A DNA stretch of 64,000 nucleotides, taken from Mycobacteroides chelonae CCUG 47445. Lineage in GTDB: Bacteria > Actinomycetota > Actinomycetes > Mycobacteriales > Mycobacteriaceae. The stretch's first letter is position 1. Each line of letters begins with the position of its first letter. Shown piece after piece: positions 19,951-30,389 of this stretch. The notes beneath the pieces were generated by a model. The model was not told where the DNA came from, ran no database searches, and worked only from the letters and a program-made list of their open reading frames with translations. The position numbers and the translations under genes are program-made. The stretch spans positions 3,162,001 through 3,226,000 of the forward strand of contig NZ_CP007220.1 of NCBI RefSeq assembly GCF_001632805.1. Direction: 5' to 3'.

Positions 19951-21471
19951 TCACCGACTGTGCTCGATTACCGGATACGACCGGTCTGATCCCGGACGGC
20001 CGGCTTCTCGCCACACGGCTGCCAGCGCATCGACGTCGATGTGGGTGTCGATGAGATCGGCCAATCTGTCCAGTTGGGCCGCGCGGCGGTCCGCGACGTT
20101 GGTATCCGCCGCGACGGTGAATCCCGAGCGTCCGGCGGCGGACGCCGCCTCGGTGAGCCATGTGCGCCGGAAATCGTCGTTGTCCAGCAGTCCATGCCAA
20201 TGGGTGCCCCGGACCGCACCATGGGCAGCGCCCTCGTGATGCTCAGTCAGCCACGGCGACACCGCCGAGCGGGTGACCGTTCCGTGGTGGATCTCATAGC
20301 CAGTCAACCCCGGAGACCGCCAGTGCCGCAGTGTCTTAACCGGTTGGAAGGCGATGTCGATATCGAGCAGACCCAAGCCGCTGACCGCACCGGCACCCGA
20401 CTCGACGCGATCGTCGATCGTGGTGGCAAGCATCTGGAACCCACCACAAATGCCCAGCACCGGGCCGCCCGAACGGGCGTGTGCGACAACCGCATCGGCG
20501 ATCCCATTGCCTCGCATCCAGGCAAGATCGGCAACGGTGGACTTGGTGCCGGGAAGGACCACTACATCGGCATCGGCGATGTCGGCGGGATGCGCCACCC
20601 ACCGCACGATCACCCCGGGCTCGCAGGCGATGGCCTCGATATCGGTCGAGTTGGAGATTCGGGGCAGGCGCACCGCGGCCACCCGAAGCCACTCCCGCCC
20701 GATCGGTGTGGCGGGGCGGCCCACCTGAGCCGACGCCACCACAGAAACCGAATCCTCTGCATCAAGCCATAATTGGTCGTCGTAGGGCAGCACACCGTAG
20801 GTGGTTCGACCGGTCAGCGCGGCGAGCTGCTCCAGCCCCGGATCCAGCAGTGTGCGATCACCGCGGAACTTGTTGACGATGAATCCGGCGACGAGTCGTT
20901 GATCCGCGGGCTCGAGCACGCCCACCGATCCGAACAGGTGGGCCAGCACACCGCCCCGGTCGATATCACCGACCAGCACCACCGGCAGGCCCGCTGCCTG
21001 CGCCAGCCCCATGTTGGCGATATCGGTGGCTCGCAGGTTGATTTCGGCGACCGAGCCGGCACCCTCGCAGATAACCACATCGAATTCCGCACGCAGCGAA
21101 CATAATTCCGCGGCAACGACCTGCCGCAGTTCCTCGCGATGCTCGATGTAGGAACGCGCGCTGACGTTCCCTGTCGCCTGCCCGCGTACCACCAGCTGCG
21201 AAGTCCGGTCGCTGCCGGGCTTGAGGAGTACCGGATTGAATCGGACGGAAGGTTCCAGCCCGCAGGCGCGTGCCTGCAATGCCTGCGCGCGTCCGATCTC
21301 TCCCCCGTCCATCGTCACCACGGAGTTGTTGGACATGTTTTGCGCCTTGAACGGCGCGACACGAATCCCCTTGCGGGCCAGTAGCCGACACAGGCCGGTG
21401 ACCACCAGACTCTTACCGGCATCGGAGCTGACGCCCCCTACCAGCAGCGCGCCAGACACGGCGCCGGTCAT
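19951..21471 (-). CDS. cobQ: Cobyric acid synthase CobQ
   Basis: 506 residues. The N-terminal ATPase domain has [20 protein letters not shown] and FKAQNMSNN; the C-terminal glutamine amidotransferase domain has [10 protein letters not shown] with the catalytic Cys and GYEIHHG with the catalytic His. It amidates the b, d, e and g side chains of adenosylcobyrinate a,c-diamide. The ATG at 21471 overlaps the map stop as ATGA; the frame runs on to 21537 but that part overlaps map without homology. Confidence 0.95.
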   Translation of the reverse strand: MTGAVSGALLVGGVSSDAGKSLVVTGLCRLLARKGIRVAPFKAQNMSNNSVVTMDGGEIGRAQALQARACGLEPSVRFNPVLLKPGSDRTSQLVVRGQATGNVSARSYIEHREELRQVVAAELCSLRAEFDVVICEGAGSVAEINLRATDIANMGLAQAAGLPVVLVGDIDRGGVLAHLFGSVGVLEPADQRLVAGFIVNKFRGDRTLLDPGLEQLAALTGRTTYGVLPYDDQLWLDAEDSVSVVASAQVGRPATPIGREWLRVAAVRLPRISNSTDIEAIACEPGVIVRWVAHPADIADADVVVLPGTKSTVADLAWMRGNGIADAVVAHARSGGPVLGICGGFQMLATTIDDRVESGAGAVSGLGLLDIDIAFQPVKTLRHWRSPGLTGYEIHHGTVTRSAVSPWLTEHHEGAAHGAVRGTHWHGLLDNDDFRRTWLTEAASAAGRSGFTVAADTNVADRRAAQLDRLADLIDTHIDVDALAAVWREAGRPGSDRSYPVIEHSR

Positions 21472-22328
21472 GGCAGTGTCAGAATCTCTACTCCGTCGTC
21501 GGTGACCACCATGGTGTGCTCGAACTGCGCGGTCCATTGCTTATCAGTGGTCGCCACGGTCCAGGTGTCATCCCAGATCTCATAGTCCAGCGATCCGAGG
21601 TTGATCATCGGTTCGATGGTGAACGTCATGCCCGGCTCGATGACGATGTCCAGATCGGGGTCGTCGTAGTGCGGCACGATGAGTCCGTTGTGGAACGTGG
21701 GGCCCACACCGTGCCCGGTGAAGGAGCGAACCACGTTGTAACCGAAACGCTTTGCGTAGGCCTCGATCACCCGTCCGACGACGCTGAGTGCCCGGCCCGG
21801 CTTGACGGCATTGATGGCCCGCATGGTTGCCTCCCGGGTGCGGTCTACCAGGAGGCGGTGTTCCTCGGAGACATTCCCGGCCAGGAAGGTGGCATTGGTG
21901 TCTCCGTGCACGCCGTCGATGTAGGCGGTGACGTCGATGTTGACGATGTCGCCGTCCTCGATCACGGTCGAGTCCGGTATCCCGTGGCAGATGATCTCGT
22001 TGAGCGACGTGCAGCACGACTTGGGGAATCCCTTGTACCCCAGCGTTGACGGGTAAGCACCCTGGGAAACCATGTAGTCGTGGGCGATCCGGTCCAGCTC
22101 GTCGGTGGTGACCCCGGGGGCCACGGCCTCACCGGCAAGCGCCAGCGCCTGCGCCGCGATCCTGCCGGCGACGCGCATCTTGTCGACGACCTCGGGTGTC
22201 TGGACGTACGGCTCCCCGATGGCTTCCGCGACCTTGGACTTGCCCACGTACTCGGGGCGGTCGATCGACACGGGAACCTGGCGCTCGGGAGACAGCGTTC
22301 CCGGACGCAATGCGGCACGAACAGTCAT
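21468..22328 (-). CDS. map: Methionine aminopeptidase, type Ia (MapB-like)
   Basis: 286 residues. The metal-binding core shows the family elements [43 protein letters not shown] and EHTMVVT. The roughly 35-residue N-terminal extension with RPEYVGK is shared with M. tuberculosis MapB (Rv2861c). It removes the initiator Met from nascent proteins. Followed by cobQ with an ATGA overlap. Confidence 0.96.
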   Translation of the reverse strand: MTVRAALRPGTLSPERQVPVSIDRPEYVGKSKVAEAIGEPYVQTPEVVDKMRVAGRIAAQALALAGEAVAPGVTTDELDRIAHDYMVSQGAYPSTLGYKGFPKSCCTSLNEIICHGIPDSTVIEDGDIVNIDVTAYIDGVHGDTNATFLAGNVSEEHRLLVDRTREATMRAINAVKPGRALSVVGRVIEAYAKRFGYNVVRSFTGHGVGPTFHNGLIVPHYDDPDLDIVIEPGMTFTIEPMINLGSLDYEIWDDTWTVATTDKQWTAQFEHTMVVTDDGVEILTLP

Positions 22329-22335
22329 GAAGGCA

Positions 22336-22365
22336 GCGTAGCGGGGCCTGCCGAGACCGCTACGC
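22336..22365 (-). terminator. Hairpin after the L,D-transpeptidase gene
   Basis: Nine-base perfect arms (GCGTAGCGG and CCGCTACGC) around a 12-base loop; the upstream arm contains the ldtA stop codon. There is no U-tract, as is common for mycobacterial hairpins. It would separate ldtA from map, which lies downstream on the same strand. Confidence 0.4.
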
Positions 22366-23127
22366 GTTGATGACGATGGGGTCGCCGATACCGACGGTGT
22401 TGTAGTACCAGGCCGCGTTGTCGGGACTCAGGTTGATGCAGCCGTGGCTGACGTTCGAATTACCCTGCGCTCCCGTCGACCACGGGGCACTGTGCACATA
22501 GACTCCACCCCAGGTGACCCGCACCGCGTAATACACGGTCAGCTTGTAGCCCTCCGGATCATTCAGCGGAATACCGATGGTCCGCGAATCCATGACTACC
22601 GGACTCTGCTTCTCCAGGGCGGTGAACGAGCCGACCGGCGTGGGGTGCTTGGGCTTTCCCATCGATGCGGGCATTTCACGCATGACCGTGCCGTCGATCT
22701 TGACCGTGAACGTGTGCGCGCTGATGCTGGCGATGCCCAGTACCTCCGAGCCGGTCTGGAACTTGTACTTCATACCGCTCACGCCGTTCACGGACACCGT
22801 GATCGACGAGTGCGCGGGCCAATATTCACGAGGAGTGAAACGAACCGTCGCATCGTCCACCCAGCTGAATGTCCCGGCCGGAACCTTCGACGCGGAGAAA
22901 TTGATGGAACGCTCCGCGGCGGGCCGATCGGCGACAGGGGCCGCGAAATGAACCGTCACCGGCATGGCCACCCCCACCGTCTGACCCGGTGTGGGTGAGA
23001 CGGACGCCACCCCCCGAGGGGATGCGGCCATTGCCTGGCCGAGGGTCGCTGGTGTGGTGATGGCCACGTTCATCAGGAGGCTGGCGAGCCCGGTCACCAC
23101 AAGCACACTCCGAAATGCTCTGCGCAA
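22360..23127 (-). CDS. ldtA: L,D-transpeptidase of the LdtMt1 type
   Basis: 255 residues starting at TTG (23127), chosen because GGAGG lies 9 bases upstream. Signal or anchor helix at about 8-35, then an Ig-like domain ([21 protein letters not shown]), then the YkuD catalytic domain with HSAPW and SHGCINLS, the Cys being the nucleophile. It closely follows M. tuberculosis LdtMt1 (Rv0116c), which makes 3-3 peptidoglycan crosslinks and is a carbapenem target. A dyad ACTAC-ATG-GTAGT lies 30 bases upstream. Confidence 0.93.
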   Translation of the reverse strand: MRRAFRSVLVVTGLASLLMNVAITTPATLGQAMAASPRGVASVSPTPGQTVGVAMPVTVHFAAPVADRPAAERSINFSASKVPAGTFSWVDDATVRFTPREYWPAHSSITVSVNGVSGMKYKFQTGSEVLGIASISAHTFTVKIDGTVMREMPASMGKPKHPTPVGSFTALEKQSPVVMDSRTIGIPLNDPEGYKLTVYYAVRVTWGGVYVHSAPWSTGAQGNSNVSHGCINLSPDNAAWYYNTVGIGDPIVINA

Positions 23128-23155
23128 GCTCTCGATCCTCCCTGGATGCTGTTTT

Positions 23156-23168
23156 ACTACATGGTAGT
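23156..23168. promoter_or_regulatory. Dyad ACTAC-ATG-GTAGT upstream of ldtA
   Basis: Perfect 5-base arms in the divergent spacer between ldtA and the VOC gene. The layout resembles the TAC/GTA dyads bound by BlaI/MecI-type repressors, which would suit a beta-lactam-target enzyme. The match is from memory and no BlaI gene is in the window. Confidence 0.3.
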
Positions 23169-23216
23169 TCGTAATCGCCTGGCGGAACGTTAGCGACAGC
23201 GAGCACAATCGGCTTC

Positions 23217-23582
23217 ATGGGGCTGTCCGCCGGACTCACATTAGAAGCGATTGTGATCGACTGCCATGATGCGGCCACACTCGGCCGTTGGTGGGCCGAC
23301 GCGCTGGAGTGGCCGTACGCGATCGACGATGACGGGGCCGTCGAGGTGTTCCAGCCCGACCGACATCCGCCGTCCTTGTTCTTCCTGGGGACCCCCGACC
23401 GGAAGGTGGCCAAGAACCGGTTGCACCTGGACTTTCGTGGTGCCGACCAGCAGGCTGCGGTGGACCGATTTCTGGCACATGGCGCTACCAGAATTGACAT
23501 CGGCCAGGGCCAATCAAGCTGGATTGTGCTCGGCGATCCCGAGGGCAACGAATTCTGCGTGCTGGCGCCAAGCGCCGACTAG
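23217..23582 (+). CDS. VOC-superfamily (glyoxalase-like) protein
   Basis: 121 residues, a single two-half VOC fold: LEAIVIDCHDAATLGRWWADAL at the start, KNRLHLDFRGAD in the middle, and IVLGDPEGNEFCVL at the end. These are typical of actinobacterial Glyoxalase_6 proteins. Metal ligands and substrate cannot be assigned. Its stop overlaps the convergent penicillin-binding protein gene by 4 bases. Confidence 0.85.
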   Translation: MGLSAGLTLEAIVIDCHDAATLGRWWADALEWPYAIDDDGAVEVFQPDRHPPSLFFLGTPDRKVAKNRLHLDFRGADQQAAVDRFLAHGATRIDIGQGQSSWIVLGDPEGNEFCVLAPSAD

Positions 23583-25396
23583 GCCAGGTAGTCCGGCGGT
23601 AGGGACTGGAACATGACCCGGGTGGCCCGCACAGCGGCTTCCGAGCCGCCGCCCCCGACGACCAGCGTGGCGAAGGCCATGTCGCCGCGATACCCGGCGA
23701 ACCAGGCGTGCGAACCGCCCGGGAACTCGGCCTCACCGGTCTTCCCGTAGACCGAACCCTCGCCCTTGAGGTCCATCGCGGTACCGCTGAGCACGGTCTC
23801 GCGCATCATGCCGCGCAGGCCGTCGATCATTGTGGACGTCACCGGCGGACGCTCACCGGTGATTCCGGTGGTCTGGCCCGAGATCAGCTGCGGTACAGGC
23901 GTTTTTCCATTGGCGACGGTTGCCGCAGCCAGCGCCATGCCGAACGGCGTGACCAGCACCTTGCCCTGTCCGAAACCATCCTCGGTGCGTTCAGTCAGGT
24001 TCACGGTGGGCGGCACGTTTCCGGAGATGGTGGGGATCCCCGCGACGTCGTAGTCCGGACCGATGCCGAATTGCGAAGCGGCGACGGTCAAACCGTCCAA
24101 CGGCATCTCACTGGCCAGTTTGGCGAAGGTTGTGTTGCACGAATTCGCGAAGGCCCGCCACATGGGCACCGTGCCGAGATCGAACTCGTTGTAGTTGGGG
24201 ATACTGCGGTCTCCGATGGTGACTCGCTTTGGGCAGCCCACCAGGGTGTCCGGAGTAGCCATCCCACGCTCGAGCGCAGCACCCGCGGTGATGATCTTGA
24301 ATGTCGATCCGGGCGGAAACAGACCCGTGGTGGCCAGTGGCCCGTCGGCATTGGCAGCGGCGTTCTGCGCGACCGCCAGGATCTCCCCTGTCGACGGCTT
24401 GATCACCACCATCATGGCCTTTTGACCGCGGGTGTTGACTGCGTTCTGCGCCGCGTTCTGCACGGCACGATCCAGGCTGATCGTCTTCGACGGCGCCGGA
24501 TTGGGTTTCACCTCGTTGAGCACCGCGGTGTCAACACCGTTCTGGTTGACACTGACCACCCGCCAGCCGGCCTCACCATCGAGCTCATCGAGTACTGCCT
24601 TCTTGACCTGCGCGACGATATCGGGTGCGAAGCGATCATCGGTAGGCAGCAGATCGGCGATCTGTGTCATCACCACGCCGGGTCGCAATGCCCCTGGCCG
24701 CGTCTCCAGCGCGATGGAAACCTTGTCCCAATCGTCCTTGCGCAGCGTGATGAGATTCATCGGCGAGGTTTGGGCGCTCGCCTGCTCAGCCAGGGAGGCA
24801 GCGTTGATCTGGTCGTCGTAGGGGCGGATGGCATCGGCCAGCGCGGTGGCGGTGCTCATCAGCGATTTACCGGCCTGCGACGCGTCGAAGGAGATCTTGT
24901 ACAGGTTGGCCGGCGCCAGCACCGTCGTACCGCCCGACTCGTTGACGGTTGCCCGCTTGGCTGGATCGGTCCGCAGCGAGAGCGATTGGCGCTCACCGAG
25001 TTTGGGGTGCAGGTCGCTCGGCGCCCAGCGGACCTGCCAACTGCCCGCGGTACGCAGCATCTCCAGGCGCCCGCTATAGGTCCAGGTGCGCTTTCTGGGC
25101 AATTGCCAGACGTACGTCGCGTCGGCGCTACCGGTGTCCTGAGTGTATTGCGATCCGTTCACGGCGGCCTTGAATGAGGTTGCCTGTAAGCCCGAGAAAG
25201 CTTGATCCAAACCCACTTTCGCGCCATCGGGGTCATCGGTCATCTTCGCCGCCGAGGCGGTGTCACCGTTGGCCAGCGCCTCGAAGAACTTCTCTGCGAC
25301 CGGGCCGGGCCCGTCGGGGCGCGGGGTGCACGCGACCGCGCCGGCCACCAACAGGGCGGTGCCGAACAACGGCAGGGACCACACACGTCTGAACAT
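23579..25396 (-). CDS. Penicillin-binding lipoprotein (class B PBP-like, Rv2864c homolog)
   Basis: 605 residues from the ATG at 25396. Signal peptide with lipobox VAGAVAC, then an NTF2-like MecA_N domain (FFEALANGDTASAAKM), a PBP dimerisation domain, and a transpeptidase domain with STFK (about residue 362), SCN (about 417) and KTG (about 550). These residues form an intact beta-lactam-binding serine site. It should crosslink peptidoglycan from the outer membrane face. Homologous to Rv2864c, in the same place between map and ispG. Confidence 0.95.
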   Translation of the reverse strand: MFRRVWSLPLFGTALLVAGAVACTPRPDGPGPVAEKFFEALANGDTASAAKMTDDPDGAKVGLDQAFSGLQATSFKAAVNGSQYTQDTGSADATYVWQLPRKRTWTYSGRLEMLRTAGSWQVRWAPSDLHPKLGERQSLSLRTDPAKRATVNESGGTTVLAPANLYKISFDASQAGKSLMSTATALADAIRPYDDQINAASLAEQASAQTSPMNLITLRKDDWDKVSIALETRPGALRPGVVMTQIADLLPTDDRFAPDIVAQVKKAVLDELDGEAGWRVVSVNQNGVDTAVLNEVKPNPAPSKTISLDRAVQNAAQNAVNTRGQKAMMVVIKPSTGEILAVAQNAAANADGPLATTGLFPPGSTFKIITAGAALERGMATPDTLVGCPKRVTIGDRSIPNYNEFDLGTVPMWRAFANSCNTTFAKLASEMPLDGLTVAASQFGIGPDYDVAGIPTISGNVPPTVNLTERTEDGFGQGKVLVTPFGMALAAATVANGKTPVPQLISGQTTGITGERPPVTSTMIDGLRGMMRETVLSGTAMDLKGEGSVYGKTGEAEFPGGSHAWFAGYRGDMAFATLVVGGGGSEAAVRATRVMFQSLPPDYLA

Positions 25397-25449
25397 CGGG
25401 TCGATGTTATGGCCGTGAGCCTCCAAAACCCCGCAGGCGCACGGACGTA

Positions 25450-25465
25450 GCGAGCACTAGCTCGC
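25450..25465. terminator. Short hairpin GCGAGC-ACTA-GCTCGC
   Basis: Perfect 6-base arms in the 74-bp gap between the GNAT stop and the penicillin-binding lipoprotein start, both on the minus strand. It may be a weak terminator or attenuator. Confidence 0.3.
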
Positions 25466-25470
25466 CAGAA

Positions 25471-26343
25471 TCAGCTAACGAGAACGGTCGCGAATGTGCC
25501 GATGCGCGTAAATCCTGCCCGGGCATAGGACGCACGGGCCACTTCATTGAAGCTGTTCACGTACAGGCTGGGGATGCGGCTGCTGCGATGGACCGCTGCC
25601 GCCACGGCGGCCACCCCGGCAGTGCCGAGTCCGCGGCCACGGAACTCCGGGTCAACCCATACGCCCTGGATCTGGCTCACGCACCGCGATTGCGATCCGA
25701 TCTCCGCTTTGAAGATGACCCGCCCATCCTCGAAACGTGCCCACGCCCTGCCCGCCTCGATAAGGCCGGCCACCCGCCGCCGGTACCCACGGCCGCCATC
25801 ACCGTTGCGCGGATCGACACCCATCTCGCCGATGAACATCTGGATCGAAGCGTTCAAATACTGGTCGAGTTCCTCGGCGCGCACCTGCCGTACCGCGGAG
25901 TCGACGGCACATGTCGGCGCGTCGAGCATCGCCAGCAGGGGCTGGCAGGCGCGGACTTCGCGCGCGGGGCCCCAGACCGGATCGAGATGGCCCCACATGT
26001 CGAGCACCACATCGGCCGGGCCGACCAGGGAGGGACAGATCCGGTGCTGCTCAATGGCGCGTTCGGCAAACAACCGAGTGGCCTCGGGACCGCCTGCCAG
26101 AGGAATGATCGTGGTCCCGACGAAGCACAGGGAATCCGTCAACGCTCCCGTGGACCAGATCTCGCCACCGATGGCCGTGGGATCGGCGCCGCGAGCCTCG
26201 ACGCGTGCGGCGAGCATGCAGGAAGCCACCGGGTCGGCGTCCAAGACCGCACGCACCGCCTCGGTATCCGATAGTCCGAGGACGCGAACGGCATCGGACG
26301 ACGACGCTCCGGGCGCTCCGTGCGCCGGCAGTGTTGTCGTCAT
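25471..26343 (-). CDS. GNAT-family acetyltransferase, two-domain (Rv2867c homolog)
   Basis: 290 residues. The N-terminal half is the DUF4081-type pseudo-GNAT region (VRVLGLSDTEAVRAVLDADPVASCML), and the C-terminal half is a GNAT domain with QIQGVWVDPEFRGRGLGTAGV as the acetyl-CoA loop. The ATG at 26343 has GGGAG upstream. It sits downstream of ispG and upstream of the penicillin-binding lipoprotein, as in M. tuberculosis. Substrate unknown. Confidence 0.9.
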   Translation of the reverse strand: MTTTLPAHGAPGASSSDAVRVLGLSDTEAVRAVLDADPVASCMLAARVEARGADPTAIGGEIWSTGALTDSLCFVGTTIIPLAGGPEATRLFAERAIEQHRICPSLVGPADVVLDMWGHLDPVWGPAREVRACQPLLAMLDAPTCAVDSAVRQVRAEELDQYLNASIQMFIGEMGVDPRNGDGGRGYRRRVAGLIEAGRAWARFEDGRVIFKAEIGSQSRCVSQIQGVWVDPEFRGRGLGTAGVAAVAAAVHRSSRIPSLYVNSFNEVARASYARAGFTRIGTFATVLVS

Positions 26344-26383
26344 CGGCAATCGCTCCCGTGTGTCCCGTTACGCCGAGCTATGT

Positions 26384-27547
26384 TCAGCTTACGGTCACGA
26401 CCGGCTGGCCAGGAGGAGTTCCGTCGGTTCCGATCTCGGTGCCCATCTCCTCGGCCAGGCGCATGGCCTCATCGATGAGTGTCTCGACGATCAGCGCCTC
26501 CGGCACGGTCTTGATGACCTCGCCCTTCACGAAGATCTGTCCCTTGCCGTTTCCGGATGCCACCCCCAGGTCGGCCTCGCGAGCCTCACCCGGTCCGTTC
26601 ACGACGCATCCCATGACCGCGACGCGCAGTGGCACCTCCATACCCTCAAGCCCGGCGGAAACTGCGTTGGCCAGGGTGTAGACATCCACCTGCGCGCGGC
26701 CACAGGACGGGCAAGACACGATCTCCAGCTTCCGCGGACGCAGATTGAGCGATTCCAGGATCTGGTTGCCCACCTTGATTTCCTCGGCGGGCGGCGCCGA
26801 GAGGGACACCCGGATGGTGTCGCCGATGCCCTTGGACAACAGCGCACCGAAGGCGACGGCCGACTTGATGGTGCCCTGGAATGCCGGGCCGGCCTCGGTG
26901 ACACCGAGGTGGAGCGGGTAATCGCATTGCGAGGCGAGCAATTCATAGGCAGCGACCATGATCACCGGGTCGTTGTGCTTCACGCTGATCTTGATGTCTC
27001 CGAAGCCGTGCTCTTCGAACAGGCCGGCCTCCCATAGCGCCGACTCGACGAGTGCCTCTGGTGTCGCCTTGCCGTACTTGCCCAGAATGCGCGGATCGAG
27101 CGAGCCCGCGTTCACGCCGATGCGGATCGGGATCCCGGCGTCACCGGCGGCCTTGGCGACCTCCTTGACGCGGCCGTCGAACTCTTTGATGTTCCCCGGA
27201 TTCACGCGCACCGCCGCACAACCGGCGTCGATCGCCGCGAAGATGTACTTGGGCTGGAAGTGAATATCGGCGATGACCGGGATCTTGCTCTTACGGGCGA
27301 TCTCGGAGAGCGCATCGGCGTCCTCCTGCCGCGGACAGGCGACGCGCACGATGTCGCAGCCGGAGGCGGTCAGCTCGGCGATCTGCTGCAGGGTCGAGTT
27401 CACGTCGTGGGTCTTGGTGGTGCACATCGACTGGACCGACACCGGCGAGTCGCTGCCCACCCCGACGTTTCCGACCATGAGCTGACGTGTCTTGCGCCGC
27501 GGCGACAGTGTCGGCGGCGGTGCACTCGGAATGCCCAGGCTGGTCAT
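26384..27547 (-). CDS. ispG: 4-hydroxy-3-methylbut-2-en-1-yl diphosphate synthase IspG (GcpE)
   Basis: 387 residues. An N-terminal TIM barrel starts at [22 protein letters not shown], and the C-terminal domain holds the [4Fe-4S] Cys ligands CPSCGR and [10 protein letters not shown]. The enzyme converts MEcPP to HMBPP in the MEP isoprenoid pathway. It stands 20 bases downstream of rip1 and is co-directional with dxr, also of the MEP pathway. Confidence 0.97.
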   Translation of the reverse strand: MTSLGIPSAPPPTLSPRRKTRQLMVGNVGVGSDSPVSVQSMCTTKTHDVNSTLQQIAELTASGCDIVRVACPRQEDADALSEIARKSKIPVIADIHFQPKYIFAAIDAGCAAVRVNPGNIKEFDGRVKEVAKAAGDAGIPIRIGVNAGSLDPRILGKYGKATPEALVESALWEAGLFEEHGFGDIKISVKHNDPVIMVAAYELLASQCDYPLHLGVTEAGPAFQGTIKSAVAFGALLSKGIGDTIRVSLSAPPAEEIKVGNQILESLNLRPRKLEIVSCPSCGRAQVDVYTLANAVSAGLEGMEVPLRVAVMGCVVNGPGEAREADLGVASGNGKGQIFVKGEVIKTVPEALIVETLIDEAMRLAEEMGTEIGTDGTPPGQPVVTVS

Positions 27548-27567
27548 GTGATCCTCCGTTTGGATCG

Positions 27568-28803
27568 CTACTGAAAAAGTCTAATCGGGTTGACGATGTC
27601 GGCGGTGATCGTCAGCAGCATGTAGCCGACCACCACCACCAAAACGAGATATGTCGCCGGCATTAACTTCATGTAGTTGACGGGAGCTCCTGCCGCGAGC
27701 CCGCGCGCCGACCGGACCATGTTGCGGAGCTTCTCGTAGGTGGCCACCGCGATGTGCCCTCCGTCGAACGGCAGCAACGGCAACAAATTGATGGCACCGA
27801 GCGCAAAGTTGAGCTGCGCCAACAGTATCCAGAACATGATCCACATGTCGTGCTCGACCGTCTCGCCGCCCATGCGGCTCGCACCGACGATGCTCATCGG
27901 AGTGTCCATCGCCCGCTCGCTGCCGGTGATGGAGTCCCAGAGGGCGCCGACCTTGGTGGGGATCTTTCCGATGGCCTTTACGGTTTCGACGGCAACGGTC
28001 CCGATGAGGTTTCCGGTAGCGGGAACCGCCGTCAATGGGTTGTAGTGCTTCTGCGGCACGTAGGTGCCCAGCGAGGCACCGACGGCACCCACCGAGATGA
28101 GCTTGCCTGCCTTCTCATCCCAGCGCTGTGTCTCGGCGACGTTGACGAGGAGCGATTGCTGCTTGCCGTCGCGGATGATCTCGAAGACCTGCGGACCGCG
28201 CAGCTCCCGGATCGCGGTGACCATGTCGCTGGATGTGCTGAGCTGCTTGCCTGCGACGGCGAGCACCTGGTCACCCTCGCGCAGGCCCCCGAGCGCCGCT
28301 GGCCCTTCCCCGGTGCACGTCGCCATGTCCTTGGGATCGGCACTCTTTTGCGCCGCCACGCAGCTCGTCTGCTTGATCTCCGGGTGTGTGGGCGCGTTGT
28401 TGTCGGGTAGACCCCAGAACAGGACGACGCCGTAGAAGACCACGATGCCGATGAGGAAGTTCATGGCCGGTCCGGCGAACAGCACCGCCACCCGTTTCCA
28501 GACCTTCTGCTTGTACATGGCACGGTCGGATTCCTCGGGAGTGAGCTGTTCCACCGAGGTCATGCCCGCGATATCACAGAAGCCACCGAGTGGGACGGCC
28601 TTGAAGCCGTACTCGATGATGTCGTTGGCACCGCGGTTGCTCTTGCGCTTGGTGGACCACAATGTCGGCCCGAATCCGACGAAGTAGCGACGCACCTTCA
28701 TGCCGGTGGCCTGCGCCACCCACATGTGCCCACACTCGTGCAGCGCCACCGATACCAAGATCGCCAGCGCGAACAACGCAATTCCGATCGCGTACGCAGC
28801 CAT
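27568..28803 (-). CDS. rip1: Site-2 intramembrane zinc metalloprotease Rip1
   Basis: 411 residues. The first membrane helix bears the zinc-binding HECGH (His22, Glu23, His26), a PDZ domain occupies the middle ([16 protein letters not shown]), and the last helices contain [11 protein letters not shown] with the third zinc ligand. It cleaves anti-sigma factors within the membrane and regulates envelope lipids. The ATG overlaps the dxr stop by one base (TGATG). Confidence 0.96.
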   Translation of the reverse strand: MAAYAIGIALFALAILVSVALHECGHMWVAQATGMKVRRYFVGFGPTLWSTKRKSNRGANDIIEYGFKAVPLGGFCDIAGMTSVEQLTPEESDRAMYKQKVWKRVAVLFAGPAMNFLIGIVVFYGVVLFWGLPDNNAPTHPEIKQTSCVAAQKSADPKDMATCTGEGPAALGGLREGDQVLAVAGKQLSTSSDMVTAIRELRGPQVFEIIRDGKQQSLLVNVAETQRWDEKAGKLISVGAVGASLGTYVPQKHYNPLTAVPATGNLIGTVAVETVKAIGKIPTKVGALWDSITGSERAMDTPMSIVGASRMGGETVEHDMWIMFWILLAQLNFALGAINLLPLLPFDGGHIAVATYEKLRNMVRSARGLAAGAPVNYMKLMPATYLVLVVVVGYMLLTITADIVNPIRLFQ

Positions 28804-29978
28804 CAGGTTCGATTTTCCTCCGCCAAGATCAATTGCGCAGCCCGCTGGTCAGCCCAGTGCTGCGCGTCGAGTACATCGTCAACGGTAGCGGGTTCTCCCG
28901 AGGTTCCCTCCCATTGGCCTGCGGCATCAAGCACATCGGCAATTGTTCGCACGATCGACCTGAATCCGATACGTCCGGCCAGGAAGGCAGCGGCCGCGGT
29001 TTCGTTGGCGGCGTTGTAGACGGCGGTCATGCATCCCCCCGCCTCTCCGGCGCTCCGGGCCAGGTCGACGGCGGGAAACACCTGCGCATCCAGTGGCTCA
29101 AACTCCCAGGTAGACGCGGTGCTGAAATCGCAGGCCGTGGCTGCGGCATTTACCCGGTCCGGCCACCCCAGCGCCAGGGCAATGGGCAGTTTCATGTCAG
29201 GCGGACTGGCCTGCGCCAGGGTCGACCCATCGGTGAATGTCACCATCGAGTGCACGATCGACTGCGGGTGAACTACGACACCGATCTGCTGGTACGGCAC
29301 GTCGAACAGTAGGTGGGTCTCGATGAGTTCCAGTCCCTTGTTGACCAGCGAGGCCGAGTTGAGGGTGTTCATCGGCCCCATCGACCAGGTGGGGTGCGCT
29401 CCGGCCTGCTCCGGCGTGACGTCTTCGAGCTGCTGGGTGCTCCAGCCCCGGAACGGGCCGCCGGATGCGGTCAGGATCAGCTGTGCCACCTCGCCACGGG
29501 TGCCGCCGCGCAGGCATTGCGCCAGCGCGGAGTGCTCGGAGTCGACGGGAACGATCTGGCCGGGAGCCGCCGCCTTGGTGACCAGCGGCCCACCGGCCAC
29601 CAGAGACTCCTTGTTGGCCAGCGCCAGCCGTGCCCCTGTCTTCAGCGCGGCCAGTGTCGGACGCAGACCCAAAGCTCCGACGAGCGCATTGAGCACCACG
29701 TCGGCCTCGGTGTTCTCCACCAGCTCAGTGACGGCACCAGGCCCACTCAGCACGGGTAGGTCGAGGCGTTCGGCGGCATGCTTATCGGCTACCGCGACGT
29801 TGGTGACGCCGGTGTCGTCGATCTGCTGTCGCAGCAGATCGATGTTGCCGCCGCCCGCGGCCAGGCCGACGACCTCGAAGCGCTCGGGGTTGGCGGCGAT
29901 GACCTCGAGCGCCTGGGTGCCGATGGATCCGGTGCTGCCGAGCAGCAACACCCGACAAACCTCTGAACTACGTGTCAC
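28803..29978 (-). CDS. dxr: 1-deoxy-D-xylulose 5-phosphate reductoisomerase Dxr
   Basis: 391 residues starting at GTG (29978). The NADPH-binding motif [15 protein letters not shown] is at the N-terminus, and the catalytic region [15 protein letters not shown] and the flexible-loop region [21 protein letters not shown] are intact. It makes MEP from DXP, the first committed isoprenoid step, and is the fosmidomycin target. The order dxr-rip1-ispG is the conserved mycobacterial arrangement. Confidence 0.97.
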   Translation of the reverse strand: MTRSSEVCRVLLLGSTGSIGTQALEVIAANPERFEVVGLAAGGGNIDLLRQQIDDTGVTNVAVADKHAAERLDLPVLSGPGAVTELVENTEADVVLNALVGALGLRPTLAALKTGARLALANKESLVAGGPLVTKAAAPGQIVPVDSEHSALAQCLRGGTRGEVAQLILTASGGPFRGWSTQQLEDVTPEQAGAHPTWSMGPMNTLNSASLVNKGLELIETHLLFDVPYQQIGVVVHPQSIVHSMVTFTDGSTLAQASPPDMKLPIALALGWPDRVNAAATACDFSTASTWEFEPLDAQVFPAVDLARSAGEAGGCMTAVYNAANETAAAAFLAGRIGFRSIVRTIADVLDAAGQWEGTSGEPATVDDVLDAQHWADQRAAQLILAEENRT

Positions 29979-30128
29979 CTACATATTGTGCGGCCTGGGC
30001 TAGCCCGCGACTCCCACCGGACGGCGCAGTTCGACATTTTCCCTTCGCACGGGGTGTGCTTACCCGGGAGCTGATGGGCGTGGCACACTATGGGCTGTAG
30101 TAGACGTCTGAGATTTGGAGGGCTGGCG

Positions 30129-30389
30129 GTGGCCACGACTGAGGTTGTCAAGCACGACGGAGTCGATGTCGAGGACGTGCCGTCCGCAGCGTTCGGGCGT
30201 GGGCTCTCGGGCCAAAACCCCCGCATCTTCCACATCCTGGGTCTTGCCATCGCGGCCTTCTTGCTGGTGCTCCTCAAGGGCAATCACGTGGGCAAGGTGG
30301 AGGACATCTTCTGTGTCGGTTTCGCCCTCATCGTGCTGGCCTTCACCGCGAACGACTACTTCGGTCGCCGCTCGGGACGTATCCGCTAG
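30129..30389 (+). CDS. DUF2631 small membrane protein
   Basis: 86 residues from GTG at 30129 with GGAGG upstream. Short N-terminal polar part (HDGVDVEDVPSAAFG) and two membrane helices (IFHILGLAIAAFLLVLLKGNH and EDIFCVGFALIVLAFTAND). This matches the actinobacterial DUF2631 family (for example Rv2876). Function unknown. It is divergent from dxr and convergent with rlmN, whose stop codon abuts its own. Confidence 0.85.
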   Translation: MATTEVVKHDGVDVEDVPSAAFGRGLSGQNPRIFHILGLAIAAFLLVLLKGNHVGKVEDIFCVGFALIVLAFTANDYFGRRSGRIR

